Part shown: positions 28,052 to 37,359 of the stretch, one piece after another
Layout of the letters: each line of letters starts with the position of its first letter
Numbering within the stretch: the first letter of the stretch is position 1
Source: DATMER01 sp963741305
GTDB lineage: Bacteria; Acidobacteriota; Thermoanaerobaculia; Multivoradales; UBA5704
Direction: 5' to 3'
Assembly: GCA_963741305.1 (NCBI GenBank)
Contig: CAVUHL010000003.1
Coordinates: 558,001-622,000 of the forward strand
DNA: 64,000 bases
Notes under the pieces: model-generated
Databases searched by the model: none
The model's input: only the letters and a program-made list of their open reading frames with translations
Told to the model about the DNA's origin: nothing
Position numbers and translations under genes: made by a program

Positions 28052-28900
28052 CTAAGGAGAAGTGTGCTCGCCGAGGGGAAAAGCGAGACTGCCGCGGGCA
28101 AGGAGGGCGGCGGCGAGGAGGGCGGTCACCGCCAGGGAGTTGCAGGTGGCGGCGAAGGACCCCCAGGGCTCGGTCAGGAACGGGCGCTGGAAGAGGTGGA
28201 GCGCGGCGGTCAGAGCCGCGAGCAGGCCGAGCCCGAGGGCCCAGTCCAGGGCGAGGGCGGCGGCGGCGCGCCCCCTGCGGAAGAGCCGCTGGACGCGGAG
28301 CACGAGCCCGGCTCCCGTGGCGGCCAGGAGGCCGTGGACCAGGAGCCAGCTCAGCAGCCGGGGTTGGTTGGGGAGGAGCAACGCCGGCAAGGGCCGGAGG
28401 ATGTCGAACAGGATCATCAGCGCCAGCGCGAGCAGGCTGGTCGCGAGGCCCAGGAGCCAGCGGCGCTCCTTTCCCCTTTCCCTAGATGCCAGGAAGAGGA
28501 CCACGGCCGCGGCCCCTGCCTTGAGAGCAATCCAGGTGCTGGCCAGGTTCCTTCCGTGGGTCAGGTTGAACCAGCCGATCCCCAGAAGCGTACCGAGGAG
28601 CCAACCGAGGGCGAGCACGGCCGCGTCGAAGAGAAGGATGGCGCGCAGGTCGGGCTGGCGCAGCGCGGTCCGCACGGGCAGGGCATGCATGAAAGGGCCG
28701 GGCCTGCGCGTCGCCCAGGCCACGAGCAGGGCCTGGAGGGCCGGGACGGTGACGAGGAGGAAGATGCCCTCGTAGCTGCGGTCCGCGTTGCCGAAGATCA
28801 CGGCCGAGGTCAGCGCCCGGGTTAGCCAGAAGGCGGCGAGGAGCGTCAGCCAGAGGGCGAGGAGCCGGGACATCGACTGAAAGCTTACCTTGGAGCGCAC
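28052..28900 (-). CDS. Multi-span membrane protein, unknown (282 aa)
   Basis: About eight hydrophobic segments are seen, for example LLALWLTLLAAFWLTRAL, GIFLLVTVPALQALLVAWAT and LLSWLLVHGLLAATGAGLVL. No family motif is recognised. GTG 28900 is the longest start but sits only 2 bases after GGAGG; ATG 28873 begins just before the first membrane segment and is an equally good choice. It is divergent from the cyanophycinase-like gene. Confidence 0.7.
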   Translation of the reverse strand: MRSKVSFQSMSRLLALWLTLLAAFWLTRALTSAVIFGNADRSYEGIFLLVTVPALQALLVAWATRRPGPFMHALPVRTALRQPDLRAILLFDAAVLALGWLLGTLLGIGWFNLTHGRNLASTWIALKAGAAAVVLFLASRERGKERRWLLGLATSLLALALMILFDILRPLPALLLPNQPRLLSWLLVHGLLAATGAGLVLRVQRLFRRGRAAAALALDWALGLGLLAALTAALHLFQRPFLTEPWGSFAATCNSLAVTALLAAALLARGSLAFPLGEHTSP

Positions 28901-28964
28901 TTCCTCCCCTTCGGCGCACCGGTATGGATAGATGCTTCAGTCACTTTCTCAAAGGAGAGATGCG

Positions 28965-29945
28965 ATGCGGAAGGTAAGTCTGTCTGTGCTCCTGCTGGCT
29001 GCCACACTGACGGTCCCCGCCCAGGCCAAGGTCACGCGCTACCTGACCGGCAATGCCGGCGACGTGGTGATTTCCATGGCCGGCCCGGCCCACGACCTCG
29101 GCGGCGGCAGCACCGATGTCGACGCGGCGATCCAGTGGATGATCGACCAGGTGCGCGGCTGCACGAGCTGCTCCACCAAGGTCGACGTGGTCATCCTGCG
29201 CTCCAGCGGCTCCAACGGCTACAACGACTACATCTACGCCATGAACGGCGTCGATTCGGTCGAGACCCTGGTCATCACCAAGGCCAGCGACTCCAACACG
29301 GCCGCGGTGGAGAACACGGTGCGCAAGGCCGAGGTGGTCTTCTTCGCGGGCGGCGACCAGTGCCACTACGTGAAGTATTTCAAGGCGACGCGCGTCGAAA
29401 CCGCGGTCGAGGACGTCTACGCGCGCGGCGGCGGCGTGGGCGGCACCAGCGCCGGAACGGCCATCCAGGGGGAGTTCACCTACGACGGCTGCACGGGGAG
29501 CGCCACTTCCGCGGAGGCCCTGTCGAACCCCTACCACTCGAGGATTACGTTCACGTACAACTTCTTCAACTGGGCCAACCTGCAGAGGACGATCACGGAC
29601 AGCCACTTCGCCCAGCGTGACCGCATGGGGCGGACCATGTCCTTCATCGCCCGGCAGATCAAGGAGGGCCGCGCAGCCAACGTCCTCGGCGTGGCGGTCA
29701 ACGAGGTCACGTCCGTGGTGGTCGACCGCAACGGCATTGCGACCGTGATGGGCGACGGCCCGGCCTACTTCGTCCTCGGCGATCACGCGCCGGAGGTCTG
29801 CCAGTCGGGCACGCCGCTGACCTACTCCAACTTCAAGATCTGGAAGGTCCCGGCCGGCGGCACGTTCAACCTGCAGAACCGGCCGACCACCGGGTACTAC
29901 CTGCGCAGCGTCACCAACGGCGTGATCAGCTCGAACCCCTACTGA
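28965..29945 (+). CDS. Secreted cyanophycinase-like / S51 family protein (326 aa)
   Basis: AGGAGA 7 bases upstream selects the ATG at 28965, which gives a signal peptide (RKVSLSVLLLAATLTVPAQA). The nucleophile elbow GGTSAGTA (Ser162) and DSHFAQRDRMGR (about 212) are typical of cyanophycinases and S51 dipeptidases. FAGGDQCHY before the elbow fits the same family. Known relatives hydrolyse cyanophycin or Asp-containing dipeptides. The substrate here is not determined, and an exported enzyme suggests degradation of external polymer or peptide. A TonB receptor starts 46 bases downstream and may be co-transcribed. Confidence 0.85.
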   Translation: MRKVSLSVLLLAATLTVPAQAKVTRYLTGNAGDVVISMAGPAHDLGGGSTDVDAAIQWMIDQVRGCTSCSTKVDVVILRSSGSNGYNDYIYAMNGVDSVETLVITKASDSNTAAVENTVRKAEVVFFAGGDQCHYVKYFKATRVETAVEDVYARGGGVGGTSAGTAIQGEFTYDGCTGSATSAEALSNPYHSRITFTYNFFNWANLQRTITDSHFAQRDRMGRTMSFIARQIKEGRAANVLGVAVNEVTSVVVDRNGIATVMGDGPAYFVLGDHAPEVCQSGTPLTYSNFKIWKVPAGGTFNLQNRPTTGYYLRSVTNGVISSNPY

Positions 29946-29991
29946 GGTATCATCGAGGCAAGATTGCTTTCCGAAAGGGGCGAAACAATTT

Positions 29992-32877
29992 ATGAGGCGA
30001 CTCACGAGCTTGCGTTGGTTGATCGCAGTGGTTGCGGTTCTGTTGCTGGCCGGCCCGGTGGCCGCTCAGCTCCAGACCGGCGACCTTTATGGGACGGTGG
30101 TTGGGGCTGATGGTCAGCCTCTGCCCGGCGTGACCGTCACGCTGGAGGGCCCTGCCTCTCCGCAGGTGCAGGTCACGGACGAGACCGGGAAGTTCCGCTT
30201 CCTGGGCCTCTACCCGGGCACGTACAAGCTGACCGCGGAGCTGCAGGGCTTCTCGACCCTGGAATACCCTGACATCGGCATCCGGATCGGCGGCAACACC
30301 CAGCTCGAGATCGAGCTGAGCGGCGCGGTTGAGGACGTGATCACGGTCACGGGCGAGAGCCCGCTGATCGACGAGCGCCAGGTCAACCGCGGCACCAGCG
30401 TCGGGGCCGTCGAGCTCGACAAGGTGCCGACCGCCCGCGACCCTTGGTCGCTGCTGAGCCTCGCGCCGGGCGTCCTCGTGGACCGCTTCAACCTGGGCGG
30501 CAACGAGAGCGGCCAGCAGTCCAACTTCATCGGCACGGGCGCGACCGGCCGCGATAACGTTTTCGCGGTAGACGGCGTCGTCCTGACCGACATGAACGCG
30601 GTCGGCGCCTCGGCCACCTACTTCGACTTCGGCGCGTTCGAGGAGGTGCAGTTCACGGTCTCCAGCGCCGACGTGACCGTGGCCACCTCGGGCGTCACCA
30701 TCAACCAGGTGACCAAGCGCGGCACCAACGAGTGGCGGGCCCAGGCCCGCTACCTGCGCACCGATGGCGACTGGCAGTCCGACCCCGCCGATCTCGGCGA
30801 CGGCCTGATCGGCAACCAGATCGATTCGGTGGAGGAGTACGGGGCCGACATCGGCGGCCCGATCTGGAAGGACCACCTGTGGATCTGGGCCTCCTACGGC
30901 GAGAGCGACATCAGCAACATCGTCGTCGGCGGACAGACCGACAAGACGCAGCTCGAAGACCTGAACACCAAGCTGAACTTCCAGGCCGGCCAGAGCAACT
31001 CGGGCGTGCTCCACTTCTGGACCAACGACAAGCTCAAGTTCGGCCGCGGCGCCGGCCCGGCCCGGGCTCCCGAGGCCACCACCGACCAGACCACGCCGCA
31101 GGACATCTTCAAGGTCGAGGATACCTGGCTGCCGACCTCGAGCCTGGTCCTCACCGGCCTGTTCGCGCGCGACGACGGCATCTTCACCCTCAGCCCCCAG
31201 GGAGGGCTCGACGCGAACATGTTCACCGACGCGAACGGCGTGCTGCGCGGCTCCAACAGCGATTTCACCCAGGAAGCCGTGATCGATCAGGCGCGTTTCG
31301 ACGCCAACTACTTCTTCGACGCCGGGGCGTCCAACAACGAGCTCAAGTTCGGCGTCGGCTTCCGCGAGCAGGAGAACCACTCCATCTCGCTCTGGCCGCA
31401 CGGCAAGTTCGTGGTTTCCGGCGAGTTCCAGGGGCTCGACCCCGGCATGGCCATGGTCGGCTTCGCGCGCAACCGGACCGTGGGCATCATCTCCAAATAC
31501 GACTCCGCCTGGCTCCAGGACACGCTCACCTTCGACCGCTGGACGATCAATGCCGGTCTGCGGTACGACAAGCAGACGCTGGAGAACCTGGCGAAGTCCG
31601 AGCCGGGCAACCCCGAAGCGGCAGGCCTGCTGCCGGCCCTCAGCTTCTCGGGCAACGATGCCGGCGGCTTCGAGTGGGAGACGGTCGTGCCGCGCCTGAG
31701 CGCCACCTACGCCATTGGGGAGGAGCGCAAGAGCCTGATCCGCGGCACCTTCTCGCAGTACGCCGAGCAGCTCGGCCAGCTCCCGCTGGCCACCCGGGTC
31801 AACCCGATCGGCTACGCCTACGCCTACTTCTACTTCGCGGACGCCAACGACAACCTGGTCTTCGACCCGAACGAGGCTGGATCGCTGCAGTTCGCCTACA
31901 CCTACAACATCGACCCCGACAACCCGTCGGGCTCCGCGCCGAACGTCAACGATCCGAACCTCGACCCGACGATGACGGACGAGATCACGCTCGGCCTGGA
32001 GCACTCCTTCAGCAAGAATTTCGGCGGCGGCGTGACGCTGTCCTACCGCAACATCTACGACATCCCCGAGAGCCGCACATTCATCAGCGACGACGCGACC
32101 GGTCAGGTCCGCCTGGCTACCCGCGAGGACTGGGTCCAGACTGGCACGGTGCAGGAGACGCTCCCGAACGGCCAGCTTTCGCGGGTGGTTCCCGTCTATG
32201 ACTTGCGCGACGGCCTGACCCCCACCGGCGGGACGCTTTACACCAACGGCGACCGCGAGATGGACTACATGGGCGTCACCCTGAGCCTCAACCGGCGCCT
32301 GGCGAACCGCTGGTCGATGCGCGGCCACGTCACCGCGTCCGACTGGGACTGGAAGATCGGGCCGGAGTACGAGAGGTACGCGGACCCGACCGATCAGATT
32401 TCCGACGATACCGGCTTCGCCGACGGCGACGACGTGTACTTCGAGCAGTCGGGCAGCAACAAGTCCAACGTCCTCGTGGGCAGCCGCTGGTCGTTCAACC
32501 TGAACGGCCTCTACCAGGTCGCGCCGGAGAGGCCTTGGGGCTTCAACCTCGGGGCGAGCCTCGACGGCCGCGAGGGTTACATCTCGCCGCCCACCGTGCG
32601 CGCCAGCGGCAGCGTGGGCCGGCGCATCGTGCAGCTCACGGAGGACATCGGCGAGTTCCGCAACGACGACGTGTACGTCTTCAGCGCGCACGCCGACAAG
32701 GACTTCACCTTCGGCGACACCCGGGTGACGTTCAGCCTGGACGGCTTCAACCTGACCAACCAGGACACGGTCCTGCAGGTGGAGCGCAACTCCCGGGCCG
32801 GCAACCGCACATATGACGTCAACGAGACCCTGAGCCCGCGCGTGTTCCGCGTGGGCGTCACGTTCCGTCTCCGGTAG
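29992..32877 (+). CDS. TonB-dependent receptor with carboxypeptidase-regulatory domain (961 aa)
   Basis: A signal peptide ends at GPVAAQ. Residues 28-110 are a carboxypeptidase-regulatory-like Ig fold (GTVVGADGQPLPGVTVTLEG). Residues 120-230 are the plug (DRNVFAVDG-like segment at DNVFAVDGVVLTD), and the rest is a beta-barrel ending in aromatic/hydrophobic RVGVTFRLR. This architecture is typical of Acidobacteriota outer-membrane receptors. It imports or binds an unknown substrate at the outer membrane with TonB-ExbBD energy. Its position after a secreted hydrolase suggests uptake of the hydrolysis product, which is inference. Confidence 0.9.
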   Translation: MRRLTSLRWLIAVVAVLLLAGPVAAQLQTGDLYGTVVGADGQPLPGVTVTLEGPASPQVQVTDETGKFRFLGLYPGTYKLTAELQGFSTLEYPDIGIRIGGNTQLEIELSGAVEDVITVTGESPLIDERQVNRGTSVGAVELDKVPTARDPWSLLSLAPGVLVDRFNLGGNESGQQSNFIGTGATGRDNVFAVDGVVLTDMNAVGASATYFDFGAFEEVQFTVSSADVTVATSGVTINQVTKRGTNEWRAQARYLRTDGDWQSDPADLGDGLIGNQIDSVEEYGADIGGPIWKDHLWIWASYGESDISNIVVGGQTDKTQLEDLNTKLNFQAGQSNSGVLHFWTNDKLKFGRGAGPARAPEATTDQTTPQDIFKVEDTWLPTSSLVLTGLFARDDGIFTLSPQGGLDANMFTDANGVLRGSNSDFTQEAVIDQARFDANYFFDAGASNNELKFGVGFREQENHSISLWPHGKFVVSGEFQGLDPGMAMVGFARNRTVGIISKYDSAWLQDTLTFDRWTINAGLRYDKQTLENLAKSEPGNPEAAGLLPALSFSGNDAGGFEWETVVPRLSATYAIGEERKSLIRGTFSQYAEQLGQLPLATRVNPIGYAYAYFYFADANDNLVFDPNEAGSLQFAYTYNIDPDNPSGSAPNVNDPNLDPTMTDEITLGLEHSFSKNFGGGVTLSYRNIYDIPESRTFISDDATGQVRLATREDWVQTGTVQETLPNGQLSRVVPVYDLRDGLTPTGGTLYTNGDREMDYMGVTLSLNRRLANRWSMRGHVTASDWDWKIGPEYERYADPTDQISDDTGFADGDDVYFEQSGSNKSNVLVGSRWSFNLNGLYQVAPERPWGFNLGASLDGREGYISPPTVRASGSVGRRIVQLTEDIGEFRNDDVYVFSAHADKDFTFGDTRVTFSLDGFNLTNQDTVLQVERNSRAGNRTYDVNETLSPRVFRVGVTFRLR

Positions 32878-32884
32878 GTTTTCA

Positions 32885-32910
32885 GGGGGCGGTCCTTCAG
32901 GGCCGCCCCC
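32885..32910 (+). terminator. Strong hairpin after the TonB receptor
   Basis: An 11-pair stem (GGGGGCGGTCC with GGGCCGCCCCC, one G-T pair) and a TTCA loop lie 8 bases after the stop. No T-run follows. TACAAT at 32917-32922 just beyond could be the -10 box of the next gene, placing its start nearly at its ATG. Confidence 0.6.
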
Positions 32911-32931
32911 CTCCGCTACAATCGCCAAAGC

Positions 32932-34962
32932 ATGAAGCGAAGTGTCCTTGCCGTCCTTGCCGTCCTTGCCGTCTTTGCCGTCGTTCCTGCCGCCGCGGCC
33001 CCCCGCCCCCCGGACGTTCTTCTCATCACGATCGACACCCTGCGTGCCGACTCCCTCGGCTTCGCGGGCAATACCCGGGTTCAGACCCCCGTGCTCGACC
33101 GCCTGGCCGCGAAGGGCCGGGTGTTCACCAACGCCCACGCCCATAACGTAGTTACGCTGCCTTCCCACGCCAACATCCTTACCGGGCTCTACCCATTCCA
33201 GCACGGTGTCCGGGAGAACAGCGGCTTTCAACTATCCGCGGACGTGCCCACGCTCGCCACTGTCCTTCGCGGCGCCGGCTATGCCACCGCGGCGTTCGTT
33301 GGCGCCTATCCCCTGGACTCGGAGTTCGGCCTCGATCACGGTTTTCAGGTCTATGACGACCGCACCACCCGCGGCTCGAACGAGCAGGAGTTCGAGCTTG
33401 CCGAGCGGCGCGGCGACGAAGTCGTAGGCCCTGCGCTGAAGTGGTGGGAGGCGAACCAAAGCAAGCCCCGATTCCTCTGGGTGCACCTCTACGATCCTCA
33501 CGCCCCGTACGCGCCGCCCGAGCCGTTCGCATCCCGTTACGCCAAGGAGCCCTACCTGGGCGAGATCGCGGCCACGGACTCATTCTTGGCGCCTCTTCTT
33601 GCGCAGAACGCGCTGGTGGTGGTGACCTCGGACCACGGCGAATCGCTGGGCGAGCACGGCGAGCTGACGCATGGCCTCTTTGCCTACGAGGCGACGCTCA
33701 AGGTGCCGCTCGTGATCGCGGGCCCCGGCGTGCAACCCGGCAAGGACGGCCGCCCGGCCCGGCACGTGGACATCTTCCCGACCGTGCTGCAGGCCGCCGG
33801 AGTCCAGCCACCCCAGGGCAGCCGCCCCGGCCGCTCGCTCCTCGCGCCGCCGAAAAGCGGCGAAACCAGCTACTTCGAAGCCCTCTCCACGAACCTGAAC
33901 CGAGGCTGGGCGCCGCTGCGTGGGGTCCTGCGCCAAGGGCAAAAGCTGATCGCGCTGCCGTTGCCCGAGCTGTACGACCTGCCGAAGGACCCGGGGGAGA
34001 AGCAGAACCGGATCGACCAGGACCGGCCCACGGCGCGCGCCCTGATCGCGGAGCTGCCGGAGGAGTCGGTCTGGCCGCCGCGGCCGGGGACGCTCCCGGC
34101 GGGAGACGAGCAGAGGCTGCGGAGCCTCGGCTACATCTCCAGCTCCGCTCCAGCCCGGTCTTCGTACGGGCCGGAGGACGATCCGAAGAACCTGATCCAG
34201 CTCGACCGGAAGATCCTGCGCATCATCGAGCTGTACGGCTCGAAGAGGGTTGCCGAATCGGTCGGCCTGGCGCGCGAGGTGGTGAAGGAGCGCCCCTCGA
34301 TGCCGCTGGGCCGGTCGCTCCTCGCGCAAGCGTTGCTTGAGAGCGGACAGACCGGAGAGGCCCTGGAAGTGATGCGGAAGGCCCGCGCCGAGAAGGTCAC
34401 CACCGAGACCCTGCTGCGCCAGCTCGGTCTTACGCTGGCTGAGCAGGGGAAGGCGGAGGAGGCTCTGGCGGTGCTGCGGCCCATGGCGGAGGCGGGCGAC
34501 TCCCGGTCGCGCAACGCCCTGGCCCTGGCGCTCTCGGAAGCCGGCCGGCAGAAGGAGGCGTACCAGGTTCTCCAAAAGGTGCTCGCGGACGATCCCGGCA
34601 ATGCCAAGGCGCTGGAGCAGATGGGCCTGATCGAGCTGCGCCTCGGGCACTGGACGCAGGCGCGGGACCTCTCGCGCAAGGCGGTTGACCTCAAGCCCGG
34701 CCTTCCCCTGGCCTGGAACAACCTCGGCGTCGCCCTTTACCAACTCGGCCAGCCGGGCGAGGCCCTGGATGCCTGGCAGCGCGCCGTGGACCTGAAGCCC
34801 GATCTCTGGGACGCCCTCTGGAACCTCGGCCTGAAGGCCGCGCAGCATGGCCGTCCTCAGCAGGCCCGCGCCGCCCTGGAGCGCTTCGTGGCCGGAGCGC
34901 CGGGCGAGCGGTACGCGGGGGACGTGCGGAAGGCTCGGGGGATGCTGGAGGGGTTGAAGTGA
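32932..34962 (+). CDS. Sulfatase-fold phosphohydrolase/transferase with TPR tail (676 aa)
   Basis: Signal peptide residues 1-23 (built from a 9-bp DNA repeat), alkaline-phosphatase/sulfatase fold 27-400, TPR repeats about 430-670. Metal-site motifs are ITIDTLRAD (Asp35) and TSDHGESLGEHGE. The formylglycine signature Cys/Ser-x-Pro-x-Arg is replaced by Thr75-Leu-Pro-Ser-His79, so it should not be a classical sulfatase. Thr nucleophiles are known in phosphoglycerol and phosphoethanolamine transferases of this superfamily, which is one possibility. The TPR tail may dock partners at the envelope. The next gene is a paralogue, separated by an inverted-repeat element. Confidence 0.88.
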   Translation: MKRSVLAVLAVLAVFAVVPAAAAPRPPDVLLITIDTLRADSLGFAGNTRVQTPVLDRLAAKGRVFTNAHAHNVVTLPSHANILTGLYPFQHGVRENSGFQLSADVPTLATVLRGAGYATAAFVGAYPLDSEFGLDHGFQVYDDRTTRGSNEQEFELAERRGDEVVGPALKWWEANQSKPRFLWVHLYDPHAPYAPPEPFASRYAKEPYLGEIAATDSFLAPLLAQNALVVVTSDHGESLGEHGELTHGLFAYEATLKVPLVIAGPGVQPGKDGRPARHVDIFPTVLQAAGVQPPQGSRPGRSLLAPPKSGETSYFEALSTNLNRGWAPLRGVLRQGQKLIALPLPELYDLPKDPGEKQNRIDQDRPTARALIAELPEESVWPPRPGTLPAGDEQRLRSLGYISSSAPARSSYGPEDDPKNLIQLDRKILRIIELYGSKRVAESVGLAREVVKERPSMPLGRSLLAQALLESGQTGEALEVMRKARAEKVTTETLLRQLGLTLAEQGKAEEALAVLRPMAEAGDSRSRNALALALSEAGRQKEAYQVLQKVLADDPGNAKALEQMGLIELRLGHWTQARDLSRKAVDLKPGLPLAWNNLGVALYQLGQPGEALDAWQRAVDLKPDLWDALWNLGLKAAQHGRPQQARAALERFVAGAPGERYAGDVRKARGMLEGLK

Positions 34963-34968
34963 GCCGGA

Positions 34969-35212
34969 GCCCTCACCCCCCGGCCCCCTCTCCCGGTCCC
35001 CCGAGCACGCCCGCCCCGGGAGAGGGGGAGACTTACTCGGGTAGGTCTGGAATGAACGAACATTCCGTGGCGATCCCGTTTTCCCCCGCCCGGGAGGGGG
35101 CAAGCCCCTCCCCTACGAAAAACAGCGTTGGGTCGATGGCTGGTGCAAGTCTCCCCCTCTCCCGGGGAGGGTGTGCTCGGGGGACCGGGAGAGGGGGTTG
35201 GGGGGTGAGGGC
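34969..35212. mobile_element. 244-bp inverted REP-like pair without a gene
   Basis: Two 66-base arms, 34969-35034 and 35147-35212, are inverted copies of each other with 4 mismatches. Each arm is itself a hairpin built on CCCCCTCTCCC / GGGAGAGGGGG and begins with GCCCTCACCCCC. The 112-base centre holds two further perfect stems (GGAATG/CATTCC and GGGAGGGG/CCCCTCCC) and no gene. The arms match those flanking the DUF559 gene at 50456-51010 except in the hairpin loop, so this looks like a gene-less relative. It fills the gap between the two sulfatase-fold genes, and its right arm contains the start codon of the second. Confidence 0.7.
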
Positions 35213-37346
35213 CCTCCTTCTCCTCCTCCTCCCCGCCTGCACCCCCAGCGGCAAGCCCTCCATCCCCGAAGGCACGCCCGTGGTAATCATCTCCATTGAC
35301 ACCCTGCGCGCCGACCATCTGCCCGCATACGGCTACGGCGGCGTGGAGACACCCGCAATCGATCGCTTGCGCGCGGACGGCATCCTCTTCGAAAAGGCCT
35401 ACAGCCCGACTCCGCTTACTTTTCCTGCGCACTCGTCGCTCCTCACCGGCGTCCTTCCGGCCGTGCACGGCGTGCGGGACAACGTGGGCTACCGGCTCGA
35501 CGCGCAGCGCCTCCCATTCCTCCCCAGGCTCCTCAAGGACCGCGGCTATGCCACCGGCGGCGCCGTCTCGGCCTACGTCCTTCAGGGCAAAGGCGGGCTC
35601 GACACTGGCTTCGACCTCTACGAGGACAGCGTGGAGTTCCGCACCAACGCCGGCCTCGGCGGCATGCAGCGGCCCGGGAGCGAGACCCTGAAGCTCTCTC
35701 TCGACTGGCTTCGCGGCGTCAAAGGCAAGCCGTTCTTCTTTTTCTTCCACATCTACGAGCCCCACACCCCTTACACGCCGCCGGAGCCGTTCGCGTCGCG
35801 CTACAAGTCGCGGTATGACGGCGAGATTGCCGCCGCGGACAAGATCGTCGGCGACCTCTTGAGCACGCTCGAAGGATTGGAAAGCTATGACGAGGCCCTG
35901 ATCGTCCTGGTCTCCGATCACGGCGAGGGGCTCGGCGAGCATGGGGAAGAGGAGCACGGAGTCTTGCTCTACGACGAGGCGATCCATGTCCCCCTGATCG
36001 TGAAGCTGCCGGGTGGAAAGCGCTCGGGATCGACCGTCTCCAAGCCGGCCCAGCTCACGGACGTCGTGCCCACCGTGCTCTCGCTGCTGGATATGCCCTT
36101 GCCGGAGGGCCTGAAGGGGATGTCCCTGCTGGATGTGGGGGAGGCTCCGGCGCGGCGCATCTACTCCGAGACTTTCTACCCGCGCCTCCACTTCGGCTGG
36201 AGCGATCTGGCCTCCTTGACCGACGGCCGGCATCATTACATCGAGGGGCCGGACCCCGAGCTGTACGACCTCGCCGCTGACCCGGGAGAGAAGAGCAACG
36301 TGCTCGCCCGGGAGCGCCGGGCCTACGGCGCGATGCGCCAGGAGCTGCAAGGCTACGAACGCCGGCTTGCGCCTCCCTCGGCCGTGGACGAGGAAGCGAA
36401 GCAGGCCATGATCGCCCTGGGCTATATCGGTTCAGCTGGGGGAGACCTGAGCGGTCCCTTGCCGGACCCCAAGAGCCGCATTGGGTCGCTCGCCGATCTC
36501 AAGGCCGCGTTCCAACACAGCGCCCGCAAGGAGCACGAGCAGGCTGCCGCGGCCTACCGCCGGGTGCTCGCGTCAAATCCGCAGATGGTGGATGCCTGGG
36601 AGTTCCTCGGCCACTCGTTGAAGACCCTCGGGCGGACCGAAGAGGCCCTGGCCGCGTACCGCGAAGGGCTCGAGATCTCGGACGGCTCGCCTTCGATCGC
36701 GGTGTCGGCAGCATCGCTCTTTTTCGACCTGGGCCGGCTCGACGAGGCTGCCTCGCACGCCCGCATGGCCGCGCCGACCCATCCCTCGTTCGCCCACGGC
36801 CTGCTCGCCCAGGTCGCCCTGCGCAAAAGGGACCTGGAAGGAGCCGAGCGGGAGGCCCGGCTCGCCATGGACGACGAGAACCTGCGGCTGGGTCCGATGA
36901 TCACCCTGGCCGAGGTGCTCCACGCCCGGCGGCAATATGAGGAAGCCCTGGAGACCACTGCCAAAGCGGCGGACGTCTACGCCCGACGCGAAACGCAGGA
37001 CCCCGATCTGATCCGCGGGCTGTCCCTGATCCGCGGCAAGATCCTGGCGGACCTCGGAGACACGCGGGGGGCCGAAGCCGCGTTCGTGCAGGAGATCCAG
37101 CGCTTCCCCGAGGACGTCCGTGCCTACTCGAACCTGGCCGTCCTCTTCGCCATCAGCGGTCGTCCCGGAAGCGTGGGGCCGACCCTGCGCCAGATGGTGG
37201 AAGCGAGCCCCACGCCCGGCGCCTACGCCGAAGCTATCAAGACCCTGCGCACCCTCAAGGACCCGGACAGCGCGGCCGCCCTGCTGCGCTTCGCGTTGGG
37301 GAAATACCCCGGAAGCCCCGAGCTGCGGGAGCTGGCGAAGGGGTAG
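35205..37346 (+). CDS. Sulfatase-fold lipoprotein with TPR tail (713 aa)
   Basis: GTG 35205 is preferred because it gives a lipoprotein signal (RALLLLLLPAC, Cys12). The frame also stays open back to GTG 34959, but that extension only translates the repeat element. Metal motifs are ISIDTLRAD and VSDHGEGLGEHGEEEHG. The nucleophile position reads Thr72-Phe-Pro-Ala-His76 in place of the formylglycine signature, as in the paralogue upstream. TPR repeats cover about residues 430-710. The start codon and the GAGAGGGGG that may serve as ribosome site both lie in the right arm of the element. The role is probably envelope phosphoryl transfer or hydrolysis, not sulfate-ester cleavage. Confidence 0.85.
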   Translation: MRALLLLLLPACTPSGKPSIPEGTPVVIISIDTLRADHLPAYGYGGVETPAIDRLRADGILFEKAYSPTPLTFPAHSSLLTGVLPAVHGVRDNVGYRLDAQRLPFLPRLLKDRGYATGGAVSAYVLQGKGGLDTGFDLYEDSVEFRTNAGLGGMQRPGSETLKLSLDWLRGVKGKPFFFFFHIYEPHTPYTPPEPFASRYKSRYDGEIAAADKIVGDLLSTLEGLESYDEALIVLVSDHGEGLGEHGEEEHGVLLYDEAIHVPLIVKLPGGKRSGSTVSKPAQLTDVVPTVLSLLDMPLPEGLKGMSLLDVGEAPARRIYSETFYPRLHFGWSDLASLTDGRHHYIEGPDPELYDLAADPGEKSNVLARERRAYGAMRQELQGYERRLAPPSAVDEEAKQAMIALGYIGSAGGDLSGPLPDPKSRIGSLADLKAAFQHSARKEHEQAAAAYRRVLASNPQMVDAWEFLGHSLKTLGRTEEALAAYREGLEISDGSPSIAVSAASLFFDLGRLDEAASHARMAAPTHPSFAHGLLAQVALRKRDLEGAEREARLAMDDENLRLGPMITLAEVLHARRQYEEALETTAKAADVYARRETQDPDLIRGLSLIRGKILADLGDTRGAEAAFVQEIQRFPEDVRAYSNLAVLFAISGRPGSVGPTLRQMVEASPTPGAYAEAIKTLRTLKDPDSAAALLRFALGKYPGSPELRELAKG

Positions 37347-37359
37347 CTCGGGATCGGCC

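Noticed and set aside
29950..33231. 1093-codon minus-strand frame
   Set aside because: Antisense to the TonB receptor and part of the next gene; no signal, domain or ribosome site.
34959..35204. N-terminal extension of the second sulfatase-fold protein
   Set aside because: It only translates the inverted-repeat element; the GTG at 35205 gives a proper lipoprotein signal.
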